From NCBI RefSeq assembly GCF_963667685.1, contig NZ_OY763931.1, positions 124,001-188,000 on the forward strand: DNA of 64,000 bases, given 5' to 3'. The notes beneath the pieces are model-generated. The model did not search any database and had not been told where the DNA came from. It saw nothing but the letters and a program-made list of their open reading frames with translations. This document shows positions 33,845 to 42,625 of the stretch, piece by piece. A program made the translations under genes and the position numbers. Source of the stretch: Maridesulfovibrio sp. Its GTDB lineage: Bacteria > Desulfobacterota > Desulfovibrionia > Desulfovibrionales > Desulfovibrionaceae. Numbering within the stretch: position 1 is the stretch's first letter; every line of letters begins with the position of its first letter.

Positions 33845-34333
33845 ATGAACACCATGAAGATGCTGGTTGCTTTTGACGGTTCTGAAAATTCATTCAAGGC
33901 AGTGGAATATGTAGGAAATATTGCCAGAAATTGTTCCGGCGGAGAGATTGTAGTGCTATATGTGGAGAGGCTGCCGGAAAAAGATATGTTTCCGGATGAT
34001 CGCTCATGGGAAAATCATTGTGCCGAGAATGAGAAGGATCTCAGGCGAAAGCTTGATCAGGCAGAAAAGAAACTGATTTCCATGGGAGTCAATTCGCAGG
34101 AAGTCCGGACCGAATATTTCGCAAGTTGCAACTCACCTTTCCATAATACGGATATCTGCGCCATGGGAAGAAGCATAGGGATGGATATCCTGCGCATCCG
34201 TGAAGAAGGCGGATATGGAACGATCGTCATAGGCAGGCGGGGAGTAAGTAAGGCTGAGGAGTTTCTATTCGGTTCTGTTTCCACTAAAGTTGTACAATCT
34301 GCTGTCGGGTGCACGGTCTGGATTGTTAACTGA
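33845..34333 (+). CDS. Universal stress protein with an inserted loop
   Basis: The 162-residue product starts at an ATG behind GGGAGGAGG and has the Usp fold: MLVAFDGSENSFKAVEYV at residues 5-22, VVLYVERLPEKD near 40, and VIGRRGVSKAEEFLFGSVSTKV near 135, which keeps the GX2GX9GS/T nucleotide pattern. It is longer than a standard Usp (about 140), with extra helix around residues 60-85. It sits 39 bp after the kinase-like gene, so the pair may be a phosphorylation or nucleotide-sensing module. The upstream 13 codons of the same frame are not used in my reading. Confidence 0.85.
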   Translation: MNTMKMLVAFDGSENSFKAVEYVGNIARNCSGGEIVVLYVERLPEKDMFPDDRSWENHCAENEKDLRRKLDQAEKKLISMGVNSQEVRTEYFASCNSPFHNTDICAMGRSIGMDILRIREEGGYGTIVIGRRGVSKAEEFLFGSVSTKVVQSAVGCTVWIVN

Positions 34334-34372
34334 GTTTTATATTCGTACTGTTCTTGCCCTGGGAGTATTCAT

Positions 34373-35356
34373 TTGAAGTCTTTAAGAGTTTTTTTTGCCG
34401 TGATCGTGATACTGTCTTGTGCTGTAATTACTCATGCCAAGCCGAGTGTGCTTTTTATAGAAAGTTATCACAGCGATTATAAGTGGGATCGGGAAATGAG
34501 CAGAGGGCTTGAAGCTGTCCTTGGTGATAAAGTTGAACTGTATAATTTCCAGATGGACACCAAAAGATTGCCGGTCAGTGAATATTCTAAGCGTGCTGAT
34601 CTGGCTTGGCAGTATTATCTGGAGGTGAATCCGGATATTGTTATTCTTGGCGACGATAATGCCTTGTCCCTGCTGGCAGAATCGTTTTTGGCTACAGATA
34701 CTCCGGTTGTTTATATGGGCATAAACAGCAATCCGCGCAGGTATGCTCCACTGGGTAAGAATATTACCGGGGTCCTTGAACGTCCTCTTTATAAGAGAAC
34801 GGTTAAATATCTGAAAGAGTTGCTGTTCATCGGCAAAGGAAAGGTTCTTGTCCTGTTGGATGAGAGTACTACATCACGTGCTTTTAAAACAGCGATTTTT
34901 AATGGAGAAGAGGGGCTGGAAATAAGCGGTATTAAAACCGATGTCGAGTTTATTTCAAGTCTGGAGAATTGGAAGCGTTCTGTTCTGGATGCTCATAAAA
35001 ATAATTACAAAGCGATTGTCATCGGCTTGTATCATCGCATATTTGAAGATGGTAAATATGTAGATAGCGAGAAAATTCTTGAGTGGACCTCTGCTAATTC
35101 ACCTGTTCCTGTTTTTGCTTTTTGGGAAATGAGTGTAGGCAAGGGCAAGGCCGCGGGTGGAATGGTTACGAATGGTGAAGTTCAAGGTATCGCGGCAGGT
35201 AAAATCGTCCGTGATATTCTTAACGGCACTCCGGTCAAAAGTATTAGGCCGGTCATACCCAAACAGGGGCGGTTTATTTTCAGCCGGGCAGAATTGGACA
35301 GGTGGAAGATACGGTTGCCCCGTTATATTTCAGAACGTAGTCACTTTGTTGAATAA
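34373..35356 (+). CDS. ABC-type substrate-binding protein (PF04392-like), orphan
   Basis: The 327-residue product has a signal peptide (about 1-22, ending in THA) and the type I periplasmic-binding fold of the ABC_sub_bind family, with VLFIESYHSDYKWDREM near residue 27 and VVYMGINSNPRRY near 110. GGGAG lies seven bases before a TTG start. In other bacteria this family binds small hydrophobic or aromatic ligands, or forms the sensory part of a kinase. No permease or ATPase gene is close, so it is an orphan. It starts 39 bp after the UspA gene and may be co-transcribed with it. Confidence 0.78.
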   Translation: MKSLRVFFAVIVILSCAVITHAKPSVLFIESYHSDYKWDREMSRGLEAVLGDKVELYNFQMDTKRLPVSEYSKRADLAWQYYLEVNPDIVILGDDNALSLLAESFLATDTPVVYMGINSNPRRYAPLGKNITGVLERPLYKRTVKYLKELLFIGKGKVLVLLDESTTSRAFKTAIFNGEEGLEISGIKTDVEFISSLENWKRSVLDAHKNNYKAIVIGLYHRIFEDGKYVDSEKILEWTSANSPVPVFAFWEMSVGKGKAAGGMVTNGEVQGIAAGKIVRDILNGTPVKSIRPVIPKQGRFIFSRAELDRWKIRLPRYISERSHFVE

Positions 35357-35462
35357 TAGGGTAAGTGACATTTTAGTTAAGTATGCAGCTGGAATATTGA
35401 CCAGTGATAAAAGCTTCGGTAACTGATTTTGTTCCTTGGCAGAATATCAAATCAGGTAGATT

Positions 35463-35915
35463 ATGACTAAAAAAATCAATATTCTATTTTTGTGTACAGG
35501 AAACTCCTGCCGCAGCCAGATGGCTGAGGGGTGGACTCGCCACCTTAAAAGTGATTCGATAAACGTTTATTCAGCGGGAATTGAAACCCATGGTTTGAAC
35601 CCCGGCGCGGTAAAGGTAATGGCGGAAGCCGGGGTGGATATTTCCGGGCATAAATCACAGCACATAGACGAATTCAAAGATGTGCCCATTAATTACGTGG
35701 TTACTGTTTGCGATCATGCTCATGAAACATGTCCGTTCTTTCCCGGTGGCAGCAAAATTGTCCATGTGGGGTTTGATGATCCGCCGCGTATGGCGCAAGA
35801 AATTGCAGGGAAGGGCGGCTCGGAAGAAGAACAGCTGGACTGTTTTCGTAAAGTGCGTGACCAGATTAAGCAATATGTGGAAACATTGCCTGAAGCGTTA
35901 GCCGTACAAGATTAA
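35463..35915 (+). CDS. arsC: Arsenate reductase, thioredoxin-coupled LMW-phosphatase type
   Basis: The 150-residue product has the low-molecular-weight phosphatase loop FLCTGNSCRSQMAEGW (catalytic Cys11) and two further cysteines in VVTVCDHAHETCPFFPG (near 83 and 90) that form the redox relay of thioredoxin-linked ArsC. It reduces arsenate to arsenite for export. The YSAGIETHGLNP and VDISGHKSQ segments are family hallmarks. No arsenite pump or ArsR gene is adjacent. A tyrosine-phosphatase function is less likely because the relay cysteines are present. A terminator follows. Confidence 0.9.
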   Translation: MTKKINILFLCTGNSCRSQMAEGWTRHLKSDSINVYSAGIETHGLNPGAVKVMAEAGVDISGHKSQHIDEFKDVPINYVVTVCDHAHETCPFFPGGSKIVHVGFDDPPRMAQEIAGKGGSEEEQLDCFRKVRDQIKQYVETLPEALAVQD

Positions 35916-35936
35916 TCCTATCAATCCAGAAGTATC

Positions 35937-35970
35937 AAAAAAGCCTTGTCGTTGAGATGAGGCTTTTCTT
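35937..35970 (+). terminator. Intrinsic terminator after arsC
   Basis: AAAAGCCTTGTC pairs with GATGAGGCTTTT through a GTTGA loop, including G-U pairs; the stem is followed by CTTTTG. Confidence 0.75.
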
Positions 35971-36126
35971 TTGCGTATGTTTTTTATGCAGTTGCCGGTT
36001 TTTGCATGTTGATATTTTTAAGATTTTATTCATTTTATCTAAATTTAGACTAAAACTGGTCATGTGATCAGTATTTTTTTGTTGTCTTTTTTAGTTAATG
36101 CGTAATATGGATTGTAAAATTATGGC

Positions 36127-36143
36127 AAAGCACAAAGTGCTTT
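36127..36143. repeat. Short inverted repeat before the serine dehydratase gene
   Basis: AAAGCAC-AAA-GTGCTTT is a perfect 7-bp palindrome about 40 bp upstream of the start. It could be an operator or a leader hairpin. Confidence 0.35.
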
Positions 36144-36180
36144 CAGGGGATGAATAAAAAAAATAAAGGTGGCAGGTGAA

Positions 36181-37389
36181 ATGGAGTCTTTGAGAGAGTT
36201 GTACCGTATAGGAGTGGGACCTTCTTCAAGTCATACTATGGGTCCGCGTATGGCTGCTGAAAAATTTCTGGAGAAGTTTCCTGATTCTTGCCGTTTCAGG
36301 GTAACGCTTTTTGAGAGCCTTGCTGCTACCGGAAAAGGGCACCTTACAGATTGGGCCATACTCAGCGTATTGGGCGATGATAAGACTGATATAGTCTGGA
36401 AGGCCGAAGAGAAAATGGCTGAGCATCCTAATGGCATGAATTTCGAAGCTCTTGATGATTCCGGTAATGTTATCGGGACATGGAAGGGGTACAGCGTTGG
36501 CGGCGGTGCCATTCGTGAAGAAGGAGCTCCAGCTTCATCTTCCGCTTCTGTTTATAATTTGAGCACTATAAGCAATATTATGGCATACTGTGAAGACAAG
36601 GGCATTACCTATTGGGAATATGTTGAGCAGTGTGAAGGTCCTGAAATCTGGAATTTTTTGGGTGAAGTATGGAAGGTCATGGAAGCTTCCCTTGAGCGCG
36701 GGTTAGAGGAAGAGGGGGTTCTCCCCGGTTCCATCGGGCTGCGCAGGCAGGCTAAATCATATTTCCGCCGCACCAAGCATGCCGGACCGGATATGCAGCT
36801 CACCGGGTTGACTACCGCATACGCGCTTGCTGTTGCTGAAGAAAACGCAGGAGGCGGAGAAATCGTTACTGCGCCTACATGCGGATCTTGCGGTATTGTT
36901 CCGGCGACTTTGCGCTACCTTAAAGATATTCATGAGCTTAAAGAGAAAGACTTGCTCCGGGCGCTTGCAACCGCCGGTCTTTTTGGCAATGTAATCAAAA
37001 CCAATGCCTCTATTTCAGGAGCCGAAGTAGGCTGTCAGGGTGAAGTCGGATCGGCCTGTGCTATGGCTTCCGCCGCTGCCACCCAGCTCATGGGCGGAAC
37101 TCTGCGTCAAATTGAATATGCAGCGGAAATGGGTCTTGAGCATCATCTGGGACTGACTTGCGACCCCGTTGACGGGCTGGTTCAGATTCCCTGTATCGAG
37201 CGTAACGCTTGTGCCTCAACCCGTGCCCTTGCACGAGCTCAGATGTCCATTCTTTCCGATGGATCGCACCGCATACCTTTTGATGAAGTTGTGGAGGTCA
37301 TGAAGGAAACAGGGCACGATCTACCAAGCCTCTACCGCGAAACATCAGGCGGAGGACTAGCCAAAGCCTACAATGAACGTGTTAAATGA
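36181..37389 (+). CDS. sdaA: L-serine dehydratase (iron-sulfur, single-chain)
   Basis: The 402-residue product joins the beta part (SLRELYRIGVGPSSSHTMGP at the N-terminus) and the alpha part (APTCGSCGIVPATL near 235; MGLEHHLGLTCDPVDGLVQIPCIERNA near 330) of the oxygen-sensitive iron-sulfur L-serine ammonia-lyase, which turns serine into pyruvate and ammonia. The cysteines in the alpha part would hold the 4Fe-4S cluster. I chose the ATG at 36181 with AGGTGG eight bases before it; a GTG four codons earlier overlaps that site. It is a single-gene unit closed by a strong terminator. Confidence 0.93.
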   Translation: MESLRELYRIGVGPSSSHTMGPRMAAEKFLEKFPDSCRFRVTLFESLAATGKGHLTDWAILSVLGDDKTDIVWKAEEKMAEHPNGMNFEALDDSGNVIGTWKGYSVGGGAIREEGAPASSSASVYNLSTISNIMAYCEDKGITYWEYVEQCEGPEIWNFLGEVWKVMEASLERGLEEEGVLPGSIGLRRQAKSYFRRTKHAGPDMQLTGLTTAYALAVAEENAGGGEIVTAPTCGSCGIVPATLRYLKDIHELKEKDLLRALATAGLFGNVIKTNASISGAEVGCQGEVGSACAMASAAATQLMGGTLRQIEYAAEMGLEHHLGLTCDPVDGLVQIPCIERNACASTRALARAQMSILSDGSHRIPFDEVVEVMKETGHDLPSLYRETSGGGLAKAYNERVK

Positions 37390-37394
37390 TTTTT

Positions 37395-37424
37395 AAAGCC
37401 GGAACCTTGGTTCCGGCTTTTTTT
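37395..37424 (+). terminator. Intrinsic terminator after sdaA
   Basis: AAAGCCGGAACC pairs with GGTTCCGGCTTT over a two-base loop region and continues into TTTTTT. Confidence 0.93.
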
Positions 37425-37433
37425 ATGGTTAAG

Positions 37434-38390
37434 TCAATATAGATGGCAGGCGACCTTATGTTGTTCTTCAGCCTCTTTTAATTCCGGCTTTTCATTTGAA
37501 CATATGTCCATAACTCGCGGGCAACGGGTGTGAAAAGGGCAGCCGTTCGGTGGTGATATGGGGCTGGGCATATCACCTTCAATTATAACGTCCTCACCCT
37601 GCATTGCGGGGTCCGGTATCGGGACAGCTTCAAGCAGGATTTGGGTGTAAGGGTGCATGGGATTGTGGTAGAGCTTCTCGGCGGTGGTAAGCTCCATTAA
37701 TTGACCGAGATACATGACCGCAATACGGTCGCTGATATGGCTCACAACAGAAAGGTCATGGGAGATGAATACATAACTCAGATCGAATTCTTTCTGAATT
37801 GATTTGAGCAGGTTAAGGACCTGCGCCTGTACTGAGACGTCCAGCGCGGAAACGGGCTCATCGCAGATAATCAGGTCAGGATTCATGGCAATTGCCCTGG
37901 CTATGGCGATGCGCTGTCGTTGACCGCCGGAAAATTCATGGGGATACCTTTTGTAGTGTTCAGGTCTGAGGCCGACTTGTACCAGTAGCTCTTCGACCCG
38001 CTCCTGAATTTCGTCTTTACTGCCAGATCTATGGATGCGCATTGATTCTGAAATGATGTTTCCGATTCTCTGGCGGGGATTGAGTGATGAATACGGGTCC
38101 TGAAAAACCATTTGGAGTACTGTGCTGCGTTCGGCTGCGGTCCATTCATCAAGTTTGCGCCCTTTGAAAATAATGGAACCGAAATCCGGCTTCTCCAGTC
38201 CTGTCAGCAAACGGGCAAGGGTGGATTTACCGCATCCTGATTCGCCCACAAGCCCTAATGTCTCTCCTTTTTTTACTTCAAGGCTAATGCCGTTAACAGC
38301 TTTGACTGTTGCTTTTGATAGGGAAAGCAGCCCGCCACTTACCGGGTAGTGTCGCTTAAGATCTTTTATTTCCAGTATGTTTTCACTCAT
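37434..38390 (-). CDS. Oligopeptide/dipeptide ABC transporter ATPase, DppF/OppF type
   Basis: The 318-residue product has Walker A (GESGCGKSTLARLL), the Q-loop, the signature FSGGQRQRIAIARA and Walker B (LIICDEPVSALD), followed by the Opp/Dpp C-terminal extension with NGCPFHTRCP near residue 280. These ATPases power uptake of peptides or nickel. It starts 12 bp after the DppD-type gene and completes a two-ATPase pair. No permease or binding-protein gene is adjacent, so the other parts must be encoded elsewhere. Confidence 0.88.
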   Translation of the reverse strand: MSENILEIKDLKRHYPVSGGLLSLSKATVKAVNGISLEVKKGETLGLVGESGCGKSTLARLLTGLEKPDFGSIIFKGRKLDEWTAAERSTVLQMVFQDPYSSLNPRQRIGNIISESMRIHRSGSKDEIQERVEELLVQVGLRPEHYKRYPHEFSGGQRQRIAIARAIAMNPDLIICDEPVSALDVSVQAQVLNLLKSIQKEFDLSYVFISHDLSVVSHISDRIAVMYLGQLMELTTAEKLYHNPMHPYTQILLEAVPIPDPAMQGEDVIIEGDMPSPISPPNGCPFHTRCPRVMDICSNEKPELKEAEEQHKVACHLY

Positions 38391-38402
38391 TGCTAATCCG
38401 TT

Positions 38403-39365
38403 CTAGGTATGCAGCCAGCAGCGAACCTCTCTGCCGTCTTTATTTAAGATTTGCGGTTCCCGTTCCCGGCAGAGGTCAAATGCCCGGTTACAGCGGGGGT
38501 GAAAGCGGCAGCCTATGGGCAGGTCAAGTAGAGCGGGGACGTTACCGGGGATAGGGGTAAGCTCCTCACGGCATCCCAGCCGGGGGACTGAGTTAAGCAG
38601 CCCTTGCGTATAGGGATGCAGCGGATCTTTGAAAATATCTGCTATCGATGCCGACTCGACAACCTGTCCGGCGTACATGACCGCAACCCGTGTTGCCACC
38701 CGCGCAACTACACCTAGATCATGGGTTATGAGCATGAGCGAGCCGTTCATTTTGCGCTTCAGGTCATCCAGCAAACGCAGAATCTGAGACTGGATGGTCA
38801 CATCCAGTGCGGTGGTCGGTTCGTCGGCAATAAGAATTTCCGGTGAACAGACCAGAGCCATAGCGATCATAACCCGCTGGCGCATTCCACCGCTGAGTTC
38901 GTGCGGGAAATTGTTGATCCGTTTGTGCGGGTTGGGGATTCCGACCAGTTTGAGCGCGTCCACAGCGGCCTCAGCTGCTTCCTTGGCGTTCATCCTTCTA
39001 TGCAAGCGCAGGGTTTCACTAATCTGATCGCCAATTCTAAAGACCGGGTTCAACGAGGTCATGGGTTCCTGAAAGATCATTGAAAGCTGGTTTCCCCGTA
39101 TTTTCTGCATTTGCTGATCTGAAAGCTGAACAAGGTCAAGATCGCGGTAAATGACTTCACCGCCGGTTATCCGGCCCGGAGGATCAGGTATTAATCCCAT
39201 AACCGAAAGGGAAAGTACGGTCTTTCCGCAGCCGGATTCCCCTACTATGGCTAAAGTTTCTCCTTGCCCTAAGTCCAGACTGGCATTATCCACAGCCTTG
39301 ATGATTCCGCCCGGAGTGGCGAAAGATGTCGTTAGATTCTTGATTTTCAGGATAGGTGCGGTCAT
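38403..39365 (-). CDS. Oligopeptide/dipeptide ABC transporter ATPase, DppD/OppD type
   Basis: This 320-residue ATPase carries Walker A (GESGCGKTVLSLS), the signature LSGGMRQRVMIAMAL and Walker B (ILIADEPTTALD), with the Opp/Dpp tail (GCRFHPRCNRAFDLC) near residue 285. It pairs with the DppF-type gene that follows it. The pair is oriented away from trmFO; the intergenic repeat at 39.44 kb separates them. Substrate (peptide, nickel or other) cannot be told from the ATPases. Confidence 0.88.
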   Translation of the reverse strand: MTAPILKIKNLTTSFATPGGIIKAVDNASLDLGQGETLAIVGESGCGKTVLSLSVMGLIPDPPGRITGGEVIYRDLDLVQLSDQQMQKIRGNQLSMIFQEPMTSLNPVFRIGDQISETLRLHRRMNAKEAAEAAVDALKLVGIPNPHKRINNFPHELSGGMRQRVMIAMALVCSPEILIADEPTTALDVTIQSQILRLLDDLKRKMNGSLMLITHDLGVVARVATRVAVMYAGQVVESASIADIFKDPLHPYTQGLLNSVPRLGCREELTPIPGNVPALLDLPIGCRFHPRCNRAFDLCREREPQILNKDGREVRCWLHT

Positions 39366-39440
39366 AAGTATGGAGTTCCATACGCTGAATGTGTTAATCC
39401 AGCACTTATTTATATGAAAGAATATTTAAATTCTCAGGGA

Positions 39441-39512
39441 TTCAAAAGGAATTATTTCCTTTGGTCGCCGGAGGCGAAATCTTTTGAAACAAAGCGCGAA
39501 GCGCATCAATTA
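39441..39512. repeat. Intergenic repeat, copy 4
   Basis: This copy has AAAGGAATTATTTCCTTT, then CGCCGGAGGCGAAATC, and the palindrome GCGCGAAGCGC (39494-39504) followed by ATCAAT. The last two parts closely match copy 3 at 15.6 kb. Confidence 0.6.
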
Positions 39513-39562
39513 ATTCTTAATTGAGAATATCAAAAAATACAATCGACTTTGGAGTACGATAA

Positions 39563-40885
39563 GTGAATAAAATTGCTGTAATCGGTGGCGGACTGGCCGG
39601 GTGTGAATGTGCTATGCAGCTGGCTAAAGCTGAAATTCAGGTGACTTTGTATGAAATGAAGCCTGATAAATATTCCGAGGCCCACCATCTACCCGGTCTG
39701 GCTGAGCTGGTCTGTTCCAATTCTCTGCGTTCCGGCGAGCTGAATACAGCTATCGGTGTGCTTAAAACAGAAATGGAAGCTCTCGACTCTGTGCTCATGA
39801 GGGCTGCAAAGCAGTCCCGTGTCCCCGCAGGTTCAGCTCTGGCTGTTGACCGTGAAGTCTTTTCCAGACTGGTAACTGAAGAGATTGAGCAGAACGAATT
39901 TATCACAGTGGTGCACAGGGAAATCAGTTCCCTCGATGACCCTGAGCTGGCTCAATTTGATAAGATTGTTGTCTGTGCCGGACCTCTCGCTTCCGAAAGT
40001 CTGACCGAAAGCCTTATCTCAAAGATTGGAGAACAGCGTCTTTATTTTTATGATGCCATAGCGCCCATTGTCAGCCGAGATTCCGTAAACATGGATGTGG
40101 CATTTTACGGCTCCCGCTATAAGCCTGAAGATGACGATTACCTGAACTGCCCCATGACCGAAGAGCAGTACAACACATTCATCAAGGAACTTAAAGAAGG
40201 GGAGCGAGTTGTTCCCCGTGAGTTCGAAAAGGAAATTCATTTTGAAGGCTGTCTGCCCATTGAAGAAATGGCTGACCGAGGCGATATGACCCTTGCATTC
40301 GGCCCTCTCAAGCCTGTGGGGCTTATTGATCCGCGAACTGAAGAGCAGGCTTACGCCGTCGTTCAGCTGCGCGCTGAAAACAAAGACAAAACCTCGTTCA
40401 ACCTTGTTGGTTTCCAGACAAAACTCAAGTACCCGGAACAGAAACGTATTTTTCGCATGATCCCCGGACTTGAGGACGTTGAATTTTTGCGTATGGGCTC
40501 CATCCACCGCAACACTTACGTCAACGCTCCCGAAGTGCTGAACGATAAGCTGGCTCTTAAGGCCGATTCACGTATCCATCTTGCCGGACAGATTACCGGT
40601 GTGGAAGGTTATCTTGAATCTGCGGCGTGCGGACTCTGGGTAGGGCGTATGCTTGCTGAACAGGCAAAAGGCAAAGATCTTCCCGCTCCGCCTCCGGAAA
40701 CTTCCATGGGCGCGCTGCTTGAACATCTGCGCGAAAAGAAGAAGAATTTCCAGCCTTCTAATGTCCAGTTCGGACTCATGCCCGCGCTTAAAAAACGGGC
40801 CCCCAAAAGAGTTCGCAAAGAGCTCTATGGCAAACGCGCCATGGAGATTTTTGAGGCTTGGTTGGAAAATAATATTGAAGATTAG
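39563..40885 (+). CDS. trmFO: tRNA uracil-5 methyltransferase TrmFO (folate/FAD-dependent)
   Basis: The 440-residue product starts at a GTG eight bases after GGAG and has a FAD Rossmann motif (IGGGLAGCECAMQLA), GLAELVCSNSLRS near residue 50 and TGVEGYLESAACGLW near 345. TrmFO methylates U54 in the T-loop of tRNA using methylenetetrahydrofolate and FAD. The conserved cysteines near 51 and 224 are present. It is followed after 71 bp by a MATE transporter gene, with a short palindromic repeat between. Confidence 0.95.
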   Translation: MNKIAVIGGGLAGCECAMQLAKAEIQVTLYEMKPDKYSEAHHLPGLAELVCSNSLRSGELNTAIGVLKTEMEALDSVLMRAAKQSRVPAGSALAVDREVFSRLVTEEIEQNEFITVVHREISSLDDPELAQFDKIVVCAGPLASESLTESLISKIGEQRLYFYDAIAPIVSRDSVNMDVAFYGSRYKPEDDDYLNCPMTEEQYNTFIKELKEGERVVPREFEKEIHFEGCLPIEEMADRGDMTLAFGPLKPVGLIDPRTEEQAYAVVQLRAENKDKTSFNLVGFQTKLKYPEQKRIFRMIPGLEDVEFLRMGSIHRNTYVNAPEVLNDKLALKADSRIHLAGQITGVEGYLESAACGLWVGRMLAEQAKGKDLPAPPPETSMGALLEHLREKKKNFQPSNVQFGLMPALKKRAPKRVRKELYGKRAMEIFEAWLENNIED

Positions 40886-40889
40886 GTCT

Positions 40890-40952
40890 ATAAGCACGCT
40901 AGGCGAAGCCTAATAAAAGGGGTAAGGCCCCGGCAGGGTCGCTGAAGGCATT
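40890..40952. repeat. Intergenic repeat, copy 5
   Basis: A short gap with AGGCGAAGCCT (a GAA-capped palindrome) and GGCCCCGGCAGGGTCGCTGAAGGC. This last part resembles the right end of thiL at 11.67 kb (reversed). Confidence 0.4.
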
Positions 40953-40956
40953 TCTA

Positions 40957-42297
40957 ATGACAAACAAACAACATCCTTTTGAAATAAATCCGAACCGGAC
41001 ATTGCTGACTTTGGCAATTCCGGTTCTTTTTTCCATGGTTGCTGAGCCTTTGACAGGGCTGGTGGATACTGCATTTGTTGCCAAACTGGGGCCTGAGCCG
41101 TTGGCATCACTGGGTATCGGGACTGTCGTATTTTCTTCTGTATTCTGGATTTTCGGATTTTTGGGAATCGGCACGCAGACAGAGGTTTCGCACGCACTGG
41201 GAAAGGACGATCTGGAGCGGGCTTCCTCACTCGGTTGGATGGCTGCGGGTATTTCCGCTGTTCTTGGTTTAGTTATGGCCTTACTGGTTTCACCGTTTCT
41301 GGGGAACATCGCGGCACTTATGGGTGGCGAAGGAGCTGTGCGTAATCTTGCTGTCGATTACATGCGCTATCGGTTGCTGGGTGCTCCGGCATTGCTGGTG
41401 GTTCTGGCCTGCTTCGGCTCATTACGCGGCTATCAGGATATGCGTTCCCCGCTTTGGATTGCAGTGGGTATGAACGCCATCAACGTTGTCCTTGATTGGG
41501 GGCTTGTCTTCGGCAAAGGACCGTTCCCGGTCATGGGAGTGGGCGGTGCGGCTTTGGCCAGCGCGATCAGCCAGTGGATAGGTGCTGTCTGGGCAGTGCT
41601 GGTTGTGCGCAAGCATTATGGATTCAACACCGGATTCAGTCTGGCAGATGCCCGTCGGTTGTTTGTGATCGGCGGTGATATGTTCGTGCGGACAGGTTGT
41701 GTATGCCTGTTCCTGCTGCTCTGTACCCGTTTTGCCACCAAGGCCGGTGCTGAATCAGGTGCCGCGCATCAGGCAATCAGGCAGTTTTTTATTTTTCTGG
41801 CCCTTTTTCTGGATGCTTTTGCCATCAGCGGCCAATCTCTGGTGGGGTATTTTGTGGGCCGTTCTGACAGGAGAACCGCTCGAAAAGTTGCCGTGCTGGT
41901 CTGTAAATGGAGTTTCGTAACCGGAGTTCTGCTTACTATCGGCATGTATCTGGGACAACAGCCGGTGGCTTGGTTGCTGGTCCCGGAAGAAGCGGCCATG
42001 GTTTTTACCCCGGCATGGCTGGCGGTGACATTTTTGCAGCCGATCAATTCACTTTCTTTTGCAACAGACGGTATCCATCTTGGAACAGGGGATTTTCGCT
42101 ATCTGCGTAATGCCATGATGGCATCGGTGCTGACCAGTTCCGTGGCGCTTTTTGTCGTCGACTGGATTCAGCCGCAGCAAATGTTGCTCTGGATATGGAT
42201 TGTGGCCGGATTATGGACCAGTTTACGCGCTTTGTTTGGTATGATCAGAATCTGGCCGGGTATCGGGGATAGTCCTTTGAATGTTGATCATGATTGA
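40957..42297 (+). CDS. MATE-family exporter (DinF-like)
   Basis: The 446-residue product has about 12 membrane spans and the MATE start pattern LLTLAIPVLFSMVAEPLTGLVDT. Its closest type is the DinF/NorM-like branch, which exports cationic drugs or metabolites in exchange for ions. It is unrelated in position to the first MATE gene at 16.6 kb. It lies between trmFO and the cobalamin riboswitch and probably shares no transcript with the riboswitch operon, which starts after it. Confidence 0.85.
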   Translation: MTNKQHPFEINPNRTLLTLAIPVLFSMVAEPLTGLVDTAFVAKLGPEPLASLGIGTVVFSSVFWIFGFLGIGTQTEVSHALGKDDLERASSLGWMAAGISAVLGLVMALLVSPFLGNIAALMGGEGAVRNLAVDYMRYRLLGAPALLVVLACFGSLRGYQDMRSPLWIAVGMNAINVVLDWGLVFGKGPFPVMGVGGAALASAISQWIGAVWAVLVVRKHYGFNTGFSLADARRLFVIGGDMFVRTGCVCLFLLLCTRFATKAGAESGAAHQAIRQFFIFLALFLDAFAISGQSLVGYFVGRSDRRTARKVAVLVCKWSFVTGVLLTIGMYLGQQPVAWLLVPEEAAMVFTPAWLAVTFLQPINSLSFATDGIHLGTGDFRYLRNAMMASVLTSSVALFVVDWIQPQQMLLWIWIVAGLWTSLRALFGMIRIWPGIGDSPLNVDHD

Positions 42298-42327
42298 CAA
42301 TGTAAGTGAACAATCTTATCAAGCTTT

Positions 42328-42510
42328 TGCCTGAGGCGCTCTCACGAGCTTAATAGGGAATCCCGTTAAAATCGGGAACGGACCCGCCGCCGTGAGTCCC
42401 GCAGATAATTTCATCCCATGAACTGGATTGATTCCAGTACAGTATGCCACTGAATTTGAATTTGGGAAGGCTGGATGGAATGGGACGAGTCGGAAGACCT
42501 GCCCGGGTGC
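42328..42510 (+). promoter_or_regulatory. Cobalamin riboswitch (AdoCbl-type)
   Basis: The leader has the hallmark strings in order: TAATAGGGAATCC (42351 on), GAACGGACCCGCCGCCGTGA, GTATGCCACTG, GGGAAGG and the B12 box GAGTCGGAAGACCTGCC (42487-42503). After it, GGGGCTT (42537 onward) can pair with AAGCCCC (42600 onward), just before the GAGGAG ribosome site at 42614. No U-run follows, so control of translation start is more likely than termination. When cobalamin binds, the downstream genes should be switched off. Confidence 0.95.
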
Positions 42511-42625
42511 AAATCACGATTGTTCTGACGGCTAACGGGGCTTTTAACTGTCAGAAATTGCTACACGTACTTCCGGTATGTGTGGTTTTACCATTCCCAA
42601 GCCCCCCAAATTTGAGGAGACTGTT

